From: Aldehydirespirator sp028819505
Lineage (GTDB): Bacteria; Actinomycetota; Acidimicrobiia; Acidimicrobiales; Aldehydirespiratoraceae
DNA: 64,000 bases
Assembly (NCBI GenBank): GCA_965207755.1
Contig: OZ242297.1
Coordinates: 310,001-374,000, forward strand
Reading direction: 5' to 3'
Part shown: positions 52,153 through 61,290 of the stretch, in pieces
Layout of the letters: each line of letters begins with the position of its first letter
How positions within the stretch are numbered: the first letter of the stretch is position 1
Position numbers and translations under genes: made by a program
Notes under the pieces: model-generated
Databases searched by the model: none
What the model saw: only the letters and a program-made list of their open reading frames with translations
Told to the model about the DNA's origin: nothing

Positions 52153-52713
52153 CTACCAGCGGCTCAGGGCTTTGCGGATCCTGGCTTTGCCCTCGTCGTC
52201 GGCCGGGGCGGGCACCGACACGAAGGTGGTGCGGCAGCGCTTGTGGGCGCTGAGCCGCAACGTGCGGGCCGTGGTTCGCTTGCCCGCGTCGCGGGACCGC
52301 AGCCTCCTCAGCGGGCCGTGCGGGCTCGTGGTGATCGCTCCGATCCGCCGGATGTTCTGCATGCCGGGCCTGACTCGGTGCTTGTCGTCGAACACGAAGG
52401 CCACCCCGGGAACCAGCACCCGCTCGAGCCAGCCCTTCATGGTCGCCGGCACGTTGAACGCCATCGTCGGATAGCAGAACAGCAGCGCTTCCGCGAGCCT
52501 CAAGCGGTCGGCGGAGTCGCGGACCTCGTCGGAGATCACGGGCTGGTCGCTGTGGTAGGCGACCCGCTCGGCCGCCGACATCACCGGGTTGAAGTCGTGC
52601 AGGCTGAGCAGGTCGACCTCGTGGTGCCCCGCTTGCAGCTCCTCCACCGCCTCATCCACCGTGCCGCGGTCGGGATCCGCGGGGTCGTAGCCGTCTAGCA
52701 GGAGGACTCTCAC
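52153..52713 (-). CDS. NAD(P)H:quinone oxidoreductase-like flavodoxin-fold protein
   Basis: 186 aa. VLLLDGYDPADPDRGTVDEA, HEVDLLSLHDFNPVMSAAER, ADRLRLAEALLFCYPTMAFN and PATMKGWLERVLVPGVAF fit the NQO1/MdaB-type flavodoxin-like family, which reduces quinones or nitro compounds with NAD(P)H via FMN or FAD. May supply reduced flavin to the neighbouring luciferase-like enzyme, although they are convergent, not co-transcribed. Confidence 0.85.
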   Translation of the reverse strand: MRVLLLDGYDPADPDRGTVDEAVEELQAGHHEVDLLSLHDFNPVMSAAERVAYHSDQPVISDEVRDSADRLRLAEALLFCYPTMAFNVPATMKGWLERVLVPGVAFVFDDKHRVRPGMQNIRRIGAITTSPHGPLRRLRSRDAGKRTTARTLRLSAHKRCRTTFVSVPAPADDEGKARIRKALSRW

Positions 52714-52817
52714 GATTCGCTATCCGGTCTGGTCAATGGCTGGCGGCGGTACTGTATGGTCTTCCCTGCGATCAGCAACCGTGAGCATCGTCGGCCACGA
52801 AGGGGGAGACGGATCTG

Positions 52818-53567
52818 GTGACCACCGCGACCACCAACGGAGCGCTGTCCTTCGACGGCATCGGGATGACCTTCCCGGACGGCACCGAGGCGCTGCGCGA
52901 AATCACGTTCTCGATCGACAGGGGAGAGTTCATCACCGTCGTCGGCCCCTCGGGATGCGGCAAGTCCACCCTGCTGCGAATCGCCTCGGGCCTGCTGGAG
53001 CCCACCGCGGGCAGCGTCGCCGTGGACCGGGACCGTCTGGGCTACGTGTTCCAGGACGCCACCCTGCTGCCTTGGCGCACCGTGCGCCAGAACATCGAAC
53101 TGCTGGCCGAACTCCACGGGTTCGACGCCGGCGAGCGCAAGAGCCTGTCGACCGCCGCCATCGAGCTGGTCGGGCTGGAGGGATTCGAGAACCACTACCC
53201 GAAGTCCCTGTCGGGCGGCATGAAGATGCGGACCTCGCTGGCCCGCACGCTGACCCTGAAGCCGCCCGTGTTCCTGTTCGACGAGCCCTTCGGCGCGGTG
53301 GACGAGATCACCCGCGAGCACCTCAACGAGGAGACTCAGAGGCTCTTCCAGTCGGAGGGGTTCGCCGGGCTGTTCATCACCCACTCGATCGGCGAGGCGG
53401 TGTTCATGAGCACCAAAGTGTACGTCATGTCGGCCCGGCCGGGCCGGATCGTGGCCCGCTTCGATGTCCCGTTCAGCTACCCGCGCCGGCCCGAGCTGCG
53501 GTTCGAGCCCGACTTCGCCCTCCTCAGCGGCGAGGTCTCGACGGCCCTGAGAGGTTCCTACTCATGA
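52818..53567 (+). CDS. ABC transporter ATPase (nitrate/sulfonate/taurine type)
   Basis: 249 aa from GTG 52818. Walker A GPSGCGKST (~43-51), YVFQDATLLPWRTVRQNI (the Q-loop of the SsuB/TauB/ThiZ group), LSGGMKMRTSLART (signature with GMK), Walker B PVFLFDEPFGAVDE and switch His in FITHSIGEAV. Works with the permease 53564-54487 and the lipoproteins downstream to import a small organic anion or pyrimidine-like ligand. Confidence 0.92.
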   Translation: MTTATTNGALSFDGIGMTFPDGTEALREITFSIDRGEFITVVGPSGCGKSTLLRIASGLLEPTAGSVAVDRDRLGYVFQDATLLPWRTVRQNIELLAELHGFDAGERKSLSTAAIELVGLEGFENHYPKSLSGGMKMRTSLARTLTLKPPVFLFDEPFGAVDEITREHLNEETQRLFQSEGFAGLFITHSIGEAVFMSTKVYVMSARPGRIVARFDVPFSYPRRPELRFEPDFALLSGEVSTALRGSYS

Positions 53568-54487
53568 CCCTGCAAGCATCCCCCGAGTCCAAGACCGGCA
53601 CGGTCGCCGCTCCCGAGGAGCACACCAGCGCGCCTGCCGACGGGCAGTTCGCGCCGGAACTGCCCGACGACGCCCCCAAGGCCTACCGGGTGAAGTCGCG
53701 CCGGCGGGAGGCGGCTGAGACGATCCTGCCGCCGGTCGTGCTGGGCATGGGCGTCATCGGGTTCTGGTACTACATCTCCTTCGTCGTCATCGACGAGAGC
53801 CGCCGCTTCCTGATGCGTCCGGTGCATGACGTCATCGACGTCGGGTTCCTCGACTCGGACAACTTCACCGAGATGCTCTCCGGACTCTGGTCGAGCGCCA
53901 AGGTCGCCCTGATCGGGCTGGTAATCGCCATCTCGATCGGCTTCTTCCTGGCCACGATGATGAGCCAGGCCAAGATCGTGGAGCGGGCCGTGTTCCCGTT
54001 CGCGGTGACGCTCCAGGCGATACCGATCCTGGCCATCGTGCCCCTGATCGGTTTCTGGTGGGGCTACGGGCAGACGTCGCGGGTGGTGGTGTGCATCATC
54101 ATCTCGCTGTTCCCCATCATCATGAACACGCTGTTCGGGCTGCTGTCGGCCGACAGGGCCATGCACGACCTGTTCACGCTGCACCACGCCAACCGGGTCA
54201 CCCGCCTGCGCAAACTCATGTTCCCGGCGGCGTTGCCGGCCATCTTCGCAGGCCTGCGCATCTCCGCCGGCCTGTCGGTCATCGGCGCCATCGTCGGCGA
54301 CTTCTTCTTCGGCCGCGGCGAGGTCGGCATCGGCCAGCTGCTCAGGCGCTACGCCAACAACCTGAACGGCGAGGAACTGCTGGCCGCGGTGATTATGTCC
54401 TCAGCGCTCGGCATTGTGGTGTTCTGGACTTTCGGATGGCTCCAGAACGTCATAATCGGCAAGTGGCACGAGACCGTCCAGAAGTGA
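53564..54487 (+). CDS. ABC transporter permease (nitrate/sulfonate/taurine type)
   Basis: 307 aa from ATG 53564, overlapping the ATPase stop (ATGA). Long soluble N-terminus (~55 residues), then six membrane helices; the EAA-like loop is RVTRLRKLMFPAALPAIFAG followed by LRISAGLSVIGAIVGDFFFG, as in SsuC/TauC/ThiX permeases. Co-transcribed with the ATPase; the binding protein follows after 106 nt with a hairpin between. Confidence 0.92.
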   Translation: MTLQASPESKTGTVAAPEEHTSAPADGQFAPELPDDAPKAYRVKSRRREAAETILPPVVLGMGVIGFWYYISFVVIDESRRFLMRPVHDVIDVGFLDSDNFTEMLSGLWSSAKVALIGLVIAISIGFFLATMMSQAKIVERAVFPFAVTLQAIPILAIVPLIGFWWGYGQTSRVVVCIIISLFPIIMNTLFGLLSADRAMHDLFTLHHANRVTRLRKLMFPAALPAIFAGLRISAGLSVIGAIVGDFFFGRGEVGIGQLLRRYANNLNGEELLAAVIMSSALGIVVFWTFGWLQNVIIGKWHETVQK

Positions 54488-54495
54488 CGCCCTGA

Positions 54496-54525
54496 GGCTC
54501 GCGTTGGCGATTCTCCGCGCGAGCC
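54496..54525 (+). terminator. Hairpin between permease and binding-protein genes
   Basis: Perfect 8-bp arms GGCTCGCG/CGCGAGCC (54496-54503, 54518-54525) with a 14-nt loop and no T tract. It could attenuate or process the mRNA between the permease and the highly expressed binding protein. Confidence 0.4.
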
Positions 54526-54593
54526 GGTAAACATGGCAGTCTGTGTACAGGACGGCCCGGTCTAGCGACCGGCCGCGCCCGGGAGGAGAACAA

Positions 54594-57140
54594 GTGCAAC
54601 ATCCGAAGATGATCCGTTGGCTCGTGGTCCTGGTTGCCTTCGGGCTGCTGGCTGCCGCGTGCGGCGACGACGCCGACGATGGCGCTGCGGACGCCGGCAC
54701 CGCCGCGGCTGAGGCCGCCGCGGCCGCCGCCGAGGCCGAGGCCGCCGCGGCCCAGGCCGATGCCGAGGCGGCCCAGGCGGAGGCCGATGCGGCCGCCGCT
54801 CGGGCTGAGGAGGCCGCGTCCGCTGCGGCTGAGGCCCAAGCGGCCCTCGACGAGGCCATGGCCGATGCCGAGGGAACCGTAGACCCCGACGTCGTCGCCG
54901 AGCTCGAAGCTGCCCTGGAAGCGGCTGAGACCGAGGCGGCTGCCGCTGAAGCCGAGGCTGCCGCGGCCGCCGCTCGGGCTGAGGAGGCCGCGGCCGCTGC
55001 GATGGCCGCCGCTGAGGCCGCTGCGGCTGAACCGGTCTCGATGGAGCCGGAATCGGTGGCTGTGGATTTGTCGGGTGTGTGTCCGTCGCCGTTGGTGGTT
55101 CAGACGGATTGGTTCCCGGAGTCTGAGCATGGTGCGATGTATCACTTGATCGGTGACGATTATGTGGTTGATACTGACGCTCAGACGGTTACGGGTTCGA
55201 TGGTGCTCGACGGGGTTGATCTGGGGATTGATTTCCAGGTGCGTACTGGTGGCCCGGCTATCGGTTTCGCGCCGGTGTCGAGCTATATGTACACCGACGA
55301 TTCGATCCATTTGGGTTATGCGACCACTGATGGCCAGATCTTGCAGTTCGCGGACGCGCCTTTGGTTTCGGTGGTGGCTCCTCTGGAGCAGAATCCGCAG
55401 ATGATCATGTGGGATCCGGAGACCTATCCGGGTGTGGACAGCATCGCTGATCTGGGCCGTGAGGGGATCACGGTCAACGTGTTCGGCGGCGGGGTGTTCT
55501 CGCAGGTGTTCGTGGCTCAGGGGATCTGGGACGCGGATCAGGTCGATCCGTCCTATGACGGCAGCCCGGCCCGGTTCGTCGCGGCCGGCGGCGAGATCGC
55601 GCAGCAGGGGTTCGCGTCGGCTGAGCCCTACCAGTATCTGAACACTCATGAGGCTTGGGGCAAGCCGGTGGCGTTCGAGTTGTTGCACGACGCCGGGTTC
55701 CGGGTGTATTCGCAGACGATCGGGGTGCGTCCTCGTGACATGGAGTCGATGAGGCCGTGCCTGGAGCGGGTGGTGCCGATCATCCAGCAGGCGGTGGTGT
55801 CCTATGACGCTTCGCCGGGCCGGGCCAACGCGATCATCGTGGACGCGGTCGAGCAGTACGCGAGCTTCTGGACCTATCCGCCGGGTCTGGCGCAGTTCTC
55901 GGTCGAGCAGCAGCGTGCGCTGGGCCTGATCGGCAACGGCCCGGACTCTGTGGTGGGCAACATGGAGGCGTCGCGGATCCAGGGGGTGCTCGACGCGATC
56001 CTGGCCACCGACCTCGCTGCTGATGTGCCCGACGGGCTGACCGTCGACGACATCCACACCAACGAGTTCATCGACCCCAGCATCGGCTTCCCCGAGACCA
56101 TGCTGGCTGTGGATTTGTCGGGTGTGTGTCCGTCGCCGTTGGTGGTTCAGACGGATTGGTTCCCGGAGTCTGAGCATGGTGCGATGTATCACTTGATCGG
56201 TGACGATTATGTGGTTGATACTGACGCTCAGACGGTTACGGGTTCGATGGTGCTCGACGGGGTTGATCTGGGGATTGATTTCCAGGTGCGTACTGGTGGC
56301 CCGGCTATCGGTTTCGCGCCGGTGTCGAGCTATATGTACACCGACGATTCGATCCATTTGGGTTATGCGACCACTGATGGCCAGATCTTGCAGTTCGCGG
56401 ACGCGCCTTTGGTTTCGGTGGTGGCTCCTCTGGAGCAGAATCCGCAGATGATCATGTGGGATCCGGAGACCTATCCGGGTGTGGACAGCATCGCTGATCT
56501 GGGCCGTGAGGGGATCACGGTCAACGTGTTCGGCGGCGGGGTGTTCTCGCAGGTGTTCGTGGCTCAGGGGATCTGGGACGCGGATCAGGTCGATCCGTCC
56601 TATGACGGCAGCCCGGCCCGGTTCGTCGCGGCCGGCGGCGAGATCGCGCAGCAGGGGTTCGCGTCGGCTGAGCCCTACCAGTATCTGAACACTCATGAGG
56701 CTTGGGGCAAGCCGGTGGCGTTCGAGTTGTTGCACGACGCCGGGTTCCGGGTGTATTCGCAGACGATCGGGGTGCGTCCTCGTGACATGGAGTCGATGAG
56801 GCCGTGCCTGGAGCGGGTGGTGCCGATCATCCAGCAGGCGGTGGTGTCCTATGACGCTTCGCCGGGCCGGGCCAACGCGATCATCGTGGACGCGGTCGAG
56901 CAGTACGCGAGCTTCTGGACCTATCCGCCGGGTCTGGCGCAGTTCTCGGTCGAGCAGCAGCGTGCGCTGGGCCTGATCGGCAACGGCCCGGACTCTGTGG
57001 TGGGCAACATGGAGGCGTCGCGGATCCAGGGGGTGCTCGACGCGATCCTGGCCACCGACCTCGCTGCTGATGTGCCCGACGGGCTGACCGTCGACGACAT
57101 CCACACCAACGAGTTCATCGACCCCAGCATCGGCTTCTGA
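54594..57140 (+). CDS. NMT1-type ABC substrate-binding lipoprotein with duplicated binding domain
   Basis: 848 aa from GTG 54594 (GGGAGGAG upstream). Lipobox AAAC (Cys 22), then a ~130-residue Ala/Glu helical stalk, then two tandem copies, of the same sequence by eye, of a ~345-residue NMT1/THI5-like domain (each beginning AVDLSGVCPSPLVVQTDWFP and ending HTNEFIDPSIGF), joined by PETML. The fold binds pyrimidine, sulfonate or taurine-like ligands for the adjacent permease/ATPase. Doubling of the domain, apparently identical at the DNA level and in codon use less GC-rich than its neighbours, is most unusual; an assembly artefact cannot be excluded. Confidence 0.88.
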   Translation: MQHPKMIRWLVVLVAFGLLAAACGDDADDGAADAGTAAAEAAAAAAEAEAAAAQADAEAAQAEADAAAARAEEAASAAAEAQAALDEAMADAEGTVDPDVVAELEAALEAAETEAAAAEAEAAAAAARAEEAAAAAMAAAEAAAAEPVSMEPESVAVDLSGVCPSPLVVQTDWFPESEHGAMYHLIGDDYVVDTDAQTVTGSMVLDGVDLGIDFQVRTGGPAIGFAPVSSYMYTDDSIHLGYATTDGQILQFADAPLVSVVAPLEQNPQMIMWDPETYPGVDSIADLGREGITVNVFGGGVFSQVFVAQGIWDADQVDPSYDGSPARFVAAGGEIAQQGFASAEPYQYLNTHEAWGKPVAFELLHDAGFRVYSQTIGVRPRDMESMRPCLERVVPIIQQAVVSYDASPGRANAIIVDAVEQYASFWTYPPGLAQFSVEQQRALGLIGNGPDSVVGNMEASRIQGVLDAILATDLAADVPDGLTVDDIHTNEFIDPSIGFPETMLAVDLSGVCPSPLVVQTDWFPESEHGAMYHLIGDDYVVDTDAQTVTGSMVLDGVDLGIDFQVRTGGPAIGFAPVSSYMYTDDSIHLGYATTDGQILQFADAPLVSVVAPLEQNPQMIMWDPETYPGVDSIADLGREGITVNVFGGGVFSQVFVAQGIWDADQVDPSYDGSPARFVAAGGEIAQQGFASAEPYQYLNTHEAWGKPVAFELLHDAGFRVYSQTIGVRPRDMESMRPCLERVVPIIQQAVVSYDASPGRANAIIVDAVEQYASFWTYPPGLAQFSVEQQRALGLIGNGPDSVVGNMEASRIQGVLDAILATDLAADVPDGLTVDDIHTNEFIDPSIGF
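55057..56090 (+). repeat. 1.03-kb direct repeat, copy A
   Basis: First of three copies of the NMT1-like domain coding sequence, offset 1047 bp from copy B. By eye I find no base difference between copies A, B and C in the shared part. Confidence 0.9.
56104..57137 (+). repeat. 1.03-kb direct repeat, copy B
   Basis: Second copy, in tandem and in frame with copy A. Similarity to copy C continues through the stop codon and the terminator hairpin to about 57211, with one visible difference (GCCGGG versus GCCTGG). Confidence 0.9.
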
Positions 57141-57173
57141 CCGAAGGCCGCGTCGCCGGGACCTAGACCCTGA

Positions 57174-57204
57174 AAGGGGGCCGGCACCCGCTGCCGGCCC
57201 CCTT
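57174..57204 (+). terminator. Rho-independent-type terminator
   Basis: Perfect 12-bp stem AAGGGGGCCGGC/GCCGGCCCCCTT with a 7-nt loop, 33 nt after the stop of the first binding-protein gene. Short T tract. Confidence 0.8.
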
Positions 57205-57370
57205 CCGCGCGCCCGAGCACCGGCAGACGGCGCGGGTGGTAGTGTTCGAGGCCGGGATGCGGGAGAGGTCTGGAAGTGATCCCACACGGCCGTCGCTCGG
57301 CGACTGTTCCGCGGCCCGAGTGCAGAGAAATTCCTCCGGCTGTAGCCGGATCGTCCCTGGGAGGGAACAC

Positions 57371-60055
57371 ATGAGAAACAGGAAGCACCTGCTCCGCTTC
57401 GCGGCCGTGCTGCTGGCCTTCGGCCTCGTCGCCGCCGCCTGCGGCGCCGACGATGAGGCCGCTACTGACGCGGGCGCCGACACCGCCGCCGCTGAGGCTG
57501 CCGCGGCAGCTGCTGAGGCCGAGGCTGCCGCGGCGCAGGCCGATGCCGATGCGGCCCAGGCTGAGGCTGCCGCGGCCGCCGCTCGGGCTGAGGAGGCCGC
57601 GTCCGCCGCGGCTGAGGCCCAGGCGGCCCTCGACGAGGCAATGGCCGCGGCCGAGGGAACGGTAGACCCCGAGGTCGTCGCCGGGCTCGAGGCGGCGCTG
57701 GAAGCTGCTGAGGCCGAGGCTGCCGCGGCGCAGGCCGATGCCGCCGCGGCCGCCGCTCGGGCTGAGGAGGCCGCCGCGGCCGCCGCTGAGGCTGCGGCTG
57801 CGGCCGCCGCAGAGACCATGGACCATCTCGGCGACGGCTCCCTGGGCGTGGTGACGGTCGAGGCTGGCGACGCCATCCAGATCCGCTCGCTGGAGGCCAT
57901 CACCGGCGATGTTGCCTTCTTCGGGCTGCCGATCGACCGGGCCACGCGGATCGCGGTCGACGACTACGGCCCCATCCACGGCTTCGACGTGGATCTGGGC
58001 ACGAGCCTCGACGACCTGTGCTCCAACGACGGCGGCCAGGCGGCGGCCCAGATCATCGTGGCCGACGAGGACGTCGTCGGCGTGATCGGCACATCGTGCT
58101 CCGGCGCGGCGGTGGCAGCGGCCCCCCTGATCACTGAGGCCGGCATGGCCATGATCTCCGGCGGCAACACCTCACCGCATCTGACGTCAGACATGCTGGG
58201 CACGGTAGGCAGGGACCGCAGCGTTGGGTACTACCGCACCGCCCACAACGACCGAGTCCAGGGCGCGGCCGTGGCCAAGTTCGTGTTCAGCGAGCTGGGG
58301 ATCAACACCGCAGCGGCGATCCATGACGGCGACCCCTATACCGAGGGTCTGGCACAGGCGTTCAAGGACTTCTTCGAGTCTGAGGGCGGCACCGTCACCG
58401 GGTTCTCGGCGGTCAACAAGGACGACACCGACATGGTTCCGGTGCTGACCGAGATCGCCGCGGCCAGCCCCGGACTGCTGTTCTTCCCGATCTTCCAGCC
58501 CGCAGGAGACTTCATCGCCGACCAGGCGCCGGGCGTGCCCGGGCTTGAGGACACGGTGCTGATGGCCGCCGACGGCTTGTTGAACACCAACTACCTGTCG
58601 CTGCCCCAGACCACCGGCATGTACTTCTCGGGCCCGGACCAGCGCTTCGGGGAGAACGTCAACCAGAGCACCGGCAAGAGCGCGGTCGACTTCCTGGCCG
58701 AGTACGAGAGCCGCTACGGCGAGGCCCCGGCGGCGCCGTTCTGGGCGCACGGCTACGACGCCACCACGCTGCTGCTCGACGCCATCGCGGCCGCCTCGTG
58801 GATCGAGGACGGCAACCTGATGATCGACCGTCAGGGCATCCGCGACCACCTGAACAGCGTGCAGGACTACCAGGGCCTGATTGGCGCCATCAACTGCGAC
58901 GAGTTCGGCGACTGCGGCGCGGCCAAGGTCACCGTGGTGCAGAACATCGGCGGCGAGGAGAATGCCGAGGCCAGCCTCAACAACGTGGTGTTCTCCTATG
59001 CGCCCGGCGCGACATCGGTGGCTGTGGATTTGTCGGGTGTGTGTCCGTCGCCGTTGGTGGTTCAGACGGATTGGTTCCCGGAGTCTGAGCATGGTGCGAT
59101 GTATCACTTGATCGGTGACGATTATGTGGTTGATACTGACGCTCAGACGGTTACGGGTTCGATGGTGCTCGACGGGGTTGATCTGGGGATTGATTTCCAG
59201 GTGCGTACTGGTGGCCCGGCTATCGGTTTCGCGCCGGTGTCGAGCTATATGTACACCGACGATTCGATCCATTTGGGTTATGCGACCACTGATGGCCAGA
59301 TCTTGCAGTTCGCGGACGCGCCTTTGGTTTCGGTGGTGGCTCCTCTGGAGCAGAATCCGCAGATGATCATGTGGGATCCGGAGACCTATCCGGGTGTGGA
59401 CAGCATCGCTGATCTGGGCCGTGAGGGGATCACGGTCAACGTGTTCGGCGGCGGGGTGTTCTCGCAGGTGTTCGTGGCTCAGGGGATCTGGGACGCGGAT
59501 CAGGTCGATCCGTCCTATGACGGCAGCCCGGCCCGGTTCGTCGCGGCCGGCGGCGAGATCGCGCAGCAGGGGTTCGCGTCGGCTGAGCCCTACCAGTATC
59601 TGAACACTCATGAGGCTTGGGGCAAGCCGGTGGCGTTCGAGTTGTTGCACGACGCCGGGTTCCGGGTGTATTCGCAGACGATCGGGGTGCGTCCTCGTGA
59701 CATGGAGTCGATGAGGCCGTGCCTGGAGCGGGTGGTGCCGATCATCCAGCAGGCGGTGGTGTCCTATGACGCTTCGCCGGGCCGGGCCAACGCGATCATC
59801 GTGGACGCGGTCGAGCAGTACGCGAGCTTCTGGACCTATCCGCCGGGTCTGGCGCAGTTCTCGGTCGAGCAGCAGCGTGCGCTGGGCCTGATCGGCAACG
59901 GCCCGGACTCTGTGGTGGGCAACATGGAGGCGTCGCGGATCCAGGGGGTGCTCGACGCGATCCTGGCCACCGACCTCGCTGCTGATGTGCCCGACGGGCT
60001 GACCGTCGACGACATCCACACCAACGAGTTCATCGACCCCAGCATCGGCTTCTGA
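57371..60055 (+). CDS. Chimeric binding lipoprotein: branched-chain-amino-acid-type domain fused to NMT1-type domain
   Basis: 894 aa from ATG 57371 (GGGAGGGA upstream). Lipobox AAAC, an Ala/Glu-rich stalk nearly the same as in the preceding gene, then a type I periplasmic-binding domain of LivJ/LivK type (~155-545: RIAVDDYGPIHGFDVDLGTS, VVGVIGTSCSGAAVAAAPLI, FFPIFQPAGDFIADQAPG, APFWAHGYDATTLLLDAI). After PGATS it runs into copy C of the NMT1-like domain. The two folds belong to different binding-protein classes and serve different permeases; no Liv-type permease is near. Probably created by recombination between the two stalk-bearing genes. Confidence 0.85.
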   Translation: MRNRKHLLRFAAVLLAFGLVAAACGADDEAATDAGADTAAAEAAAAAAEAEAAAAQADADAAQAEAAAAAARAEEAASAAAEAQAALDEAMAAAEGTVDPEVVAGLEAALEAAEAEAAAAQADAAAAAARAEEAAAAAAEAAAAAAAETMDHLGDGSLGVVTVEAGDAIQIRSLEAITGDVAFFGLPIDRATRIAVDDYGPIHGFDVDLGTSLDDLCSNDGGQAAAQIIVADEDVVGVIGTSCSGAAVAAAPLITEAGMAMISGGNTSPHLTSDMLGTVGRDRSVGYYRTAHNDRVQGAAVAKFVFSELGINTAAAIHDGDPYTEGLAQAFKDFFESEGGTVTGFSAVNKDDTDMVPVLTEIAAASPGLLFFPIFQPAGDFIADQAPGVPGLEDTVLMAADGLLNTNYLSLPQTTGMYFSGPDQRFGENVNQSTGKSAVDFLAEYESRYGEAPAAPFWAHGYDATTLLLDAIAAASWIEDGNLMIDRQGIRDHLNSVQDYQGLIGAINCDEFGDCGAAKVTVVQNIGGEENAEASLNNVVFSYAPGATSVAVDLSGVCPSPLVVQTDWFPESEHGAMYHLIGDDYVVDTDAQTVTGSMVLDGVDLGIDFQVRTGGPAIGFAPVSSYMYTDDSIHLGYATTDGQILQFADAPLVSVVAPLEQNPQMIMWDPETYPGVDSIADLGREGITVNVFGGGVFSQVFVAQGIWDADQVDPSYDGSPARFVAAGGEIAQQGFASAEPYQYLNTHEAWGKPVAFELLHDAGFRVYSQTIGVRPRDMESMRPCLERVVPIIQQAVVSYDASPGRANAIIVDAVEQYASFWTYPPGLAQFSVEQQRALGLIGNGPDSVVGNMEASRIQGVLDAILATDLAADVPDGLTVDDIHTNEFIDPSIGF
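59019..60052 (+). repeat. 1.03-kb direct repeat, copy C
   Basis: Third copy of the NMT1-like domain sequence, fused in frame to the unrelated binding domain. Match to copy A extends a few bases further left (ATCGGTGGC). Confidence 0.9.
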
Positions 60056-60088
60056 CCGAAGGCCGCGTCGCCTGGACCTAGACCCTGA

Positions 60089-60119
60089 AAGGGGGCCGGC
60101 ACCCGCTGCCGGCCCCCTT
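60089..60119 (+). terminator. Rho-independent-type terminator, duplicate
   Basis: Same 12-bp stem and 7-nt loop as at 57174, carried along with copy C of the repeat. Confidence 0.8.
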
Positions 60120-60225
60120 CCGCGCGCCCCAGGCCTGCTCTCGGAGAATCTCGGGTTGGAAATGTGTGGCATATGCGCACAACTCCCCCGAGATCTGCGG
60201 TTGCGTCCGTTGCTGCGCCCGCCGT

Positions 60226-61281
60226 TCAGATATAGGGCTCGGTGGGACTGTCGATGCGTGAGATCAGGAACTCGCCGGCGGTGACGGGCTCGTAGCGCTC
60301 GGGACGCTCGGCGGTTACACAACTCGGGATGGTGGACACCACCGTCCGGGGATCCGGGTTCACGAAGAACGGGATGGAGTACCGGTCGGTGCCGGAGGAT
60401 CCGACCACCCGGTGCGGCGTGGACCGGTAGCGGTCGTTGGTCCAGCGGGCCAGCATGTCGCCGAGCTGCACGATCAGGCTCCCGGCGGGGGCGGCCACCG
60501 GCGCCCACGCGCCGTCGCGGAGTACTTCGAGGCCCGACAACCCGTCGACCGCCAGCAGGGTGATCGCCCCGTAGTCGGTGTGGGGCGTACTGAAGACGGG
60601 CGCCGACCCGTCCTCGAGGCGGCCCGTCCCCGGATAGTGCAGGAACCGCAGCCGGCATTGGGGCTCGGACATGCGGGACGCGAAGAAACCCGGGACTTCC
60701 AGGGTCGTGGCCAGTGCCTCGAGTACACCGTCGGCTGTGGCCAGCGCGGCCGACTGGTAGGCCCTCACCGCCGTCACGAACCCGGCGCATCCGAGCGCCT
60801 CGACGGCGTCGAGGTCGACCTCGTCGGCGAGGCCGATGTCGATGTACTCCGCGGCCAGGCTGGACCGGCCCAGGTAGGCCGCGTCGGCGGGATCGCGGGC
60901 CTCGACCCGGTCGGGGACGTAGCCGTAGCGGTCGATCCTCGGCACCCGGTCCTTGACATCGGGTGGGAGCGCGAAGAACGTCCGGGCCGCACCGAAGGTT
61001 GCGTCAATCTGCCGGTCGATGCCGTGGCCGGCGGCGAGGAAGAGCCCGTCGGTGGTGCAGGCCGACTCGATCTCCGCTATCGCCGCCGATCGGCGGCCTC
61101 CATTGGCGGCGCGGTCGCTCGACAAGGCCGAGACATCGATCACCCGCGGCGCGAGAGGAGCGGGCGGTGGCTCAGAGGCCGAGCGGATGGGGGCGTGTAC
61201 ATGCCGATGATCCCGGAGCTGGCCGTCAGGAGCGGGCGGTGGCTCAGAGGCCGAGCGGATGGGGGCGTGAATCTGGCTCAT
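60226..61281 (-). CDS. 2-oxoglutarate/Fe(II) dioxygenase, isopenicillin-N-synthase family
   Basis: 351 aa from ATG 61281. Non-haem iron ligands are visible: PVFSTPHTDYGAITLLAVDG (His-x-Asp) and NDRYRSTPHRVVGSSGTDRY (second His and the R-x-S 2OG-binding pattern); N-terminal DIOX_N part DGLFLAAGHGIDRQIDATFG. The first ~44 residues consist of a duplicated HAPIRSASEPPPAP from a 72-bp DNA repeat and are not part of the fold. Probably oxidises a small metabolite; substrate unknown. Confidence 0.9.
   Translation of the reverse strand: MSQIHAPIRSASEPPPAPDGQLRDHRHVHAPIRSASEPPPAPLAPRVIDVSALSSDRAANGGRRSAAIAEIESACTTDGLFLAAGHGIDRQIDATFGAARTFFALPPDVKDRVPRIDRYGYVPDRVEARDPADAAYLGRSSLAAEYIDIGLADEVDLDAVEALGCAGFVTAVRAYQSAALATADGVLEALATTLEVPGFFASRMSEPQCRLRFLHYPGTGRLEDGSAPVFSTPHTDYGAITLLAVDGLSGLEVLRDGAWAPVAAPAGSLIVQLGDMLARWTNDRYRSTPHRVVGSSGTDRYSIPFFVNPDPRTVVSTIPSCVTAERPERYEPVTAGEFLISRIDSPTEPYI
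61158..61281. repeat. 72-bp direct repeat at the 5' end of the dioxygenase gene
   Basis: Two copies of GAGCGGGCGGTGGCTCAGAG...GGGGGCGTG begin at 61158 and 61230. Being a multiple of three, the duplication keeps the frame and doubles the peptide HAPIRSASEPPPAP. Confidence 0.85.
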
Positions 61282-61290
61282 GCGGTCGAT

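Noticed and set aside
54450..57287. 945-codon open frame on the minus strand (and the similar one at 58187-60790)
   Set aside because: Antisense of the binding-protein genes; the repeated sequence arises because copies A-C are repeated on the plus strand.
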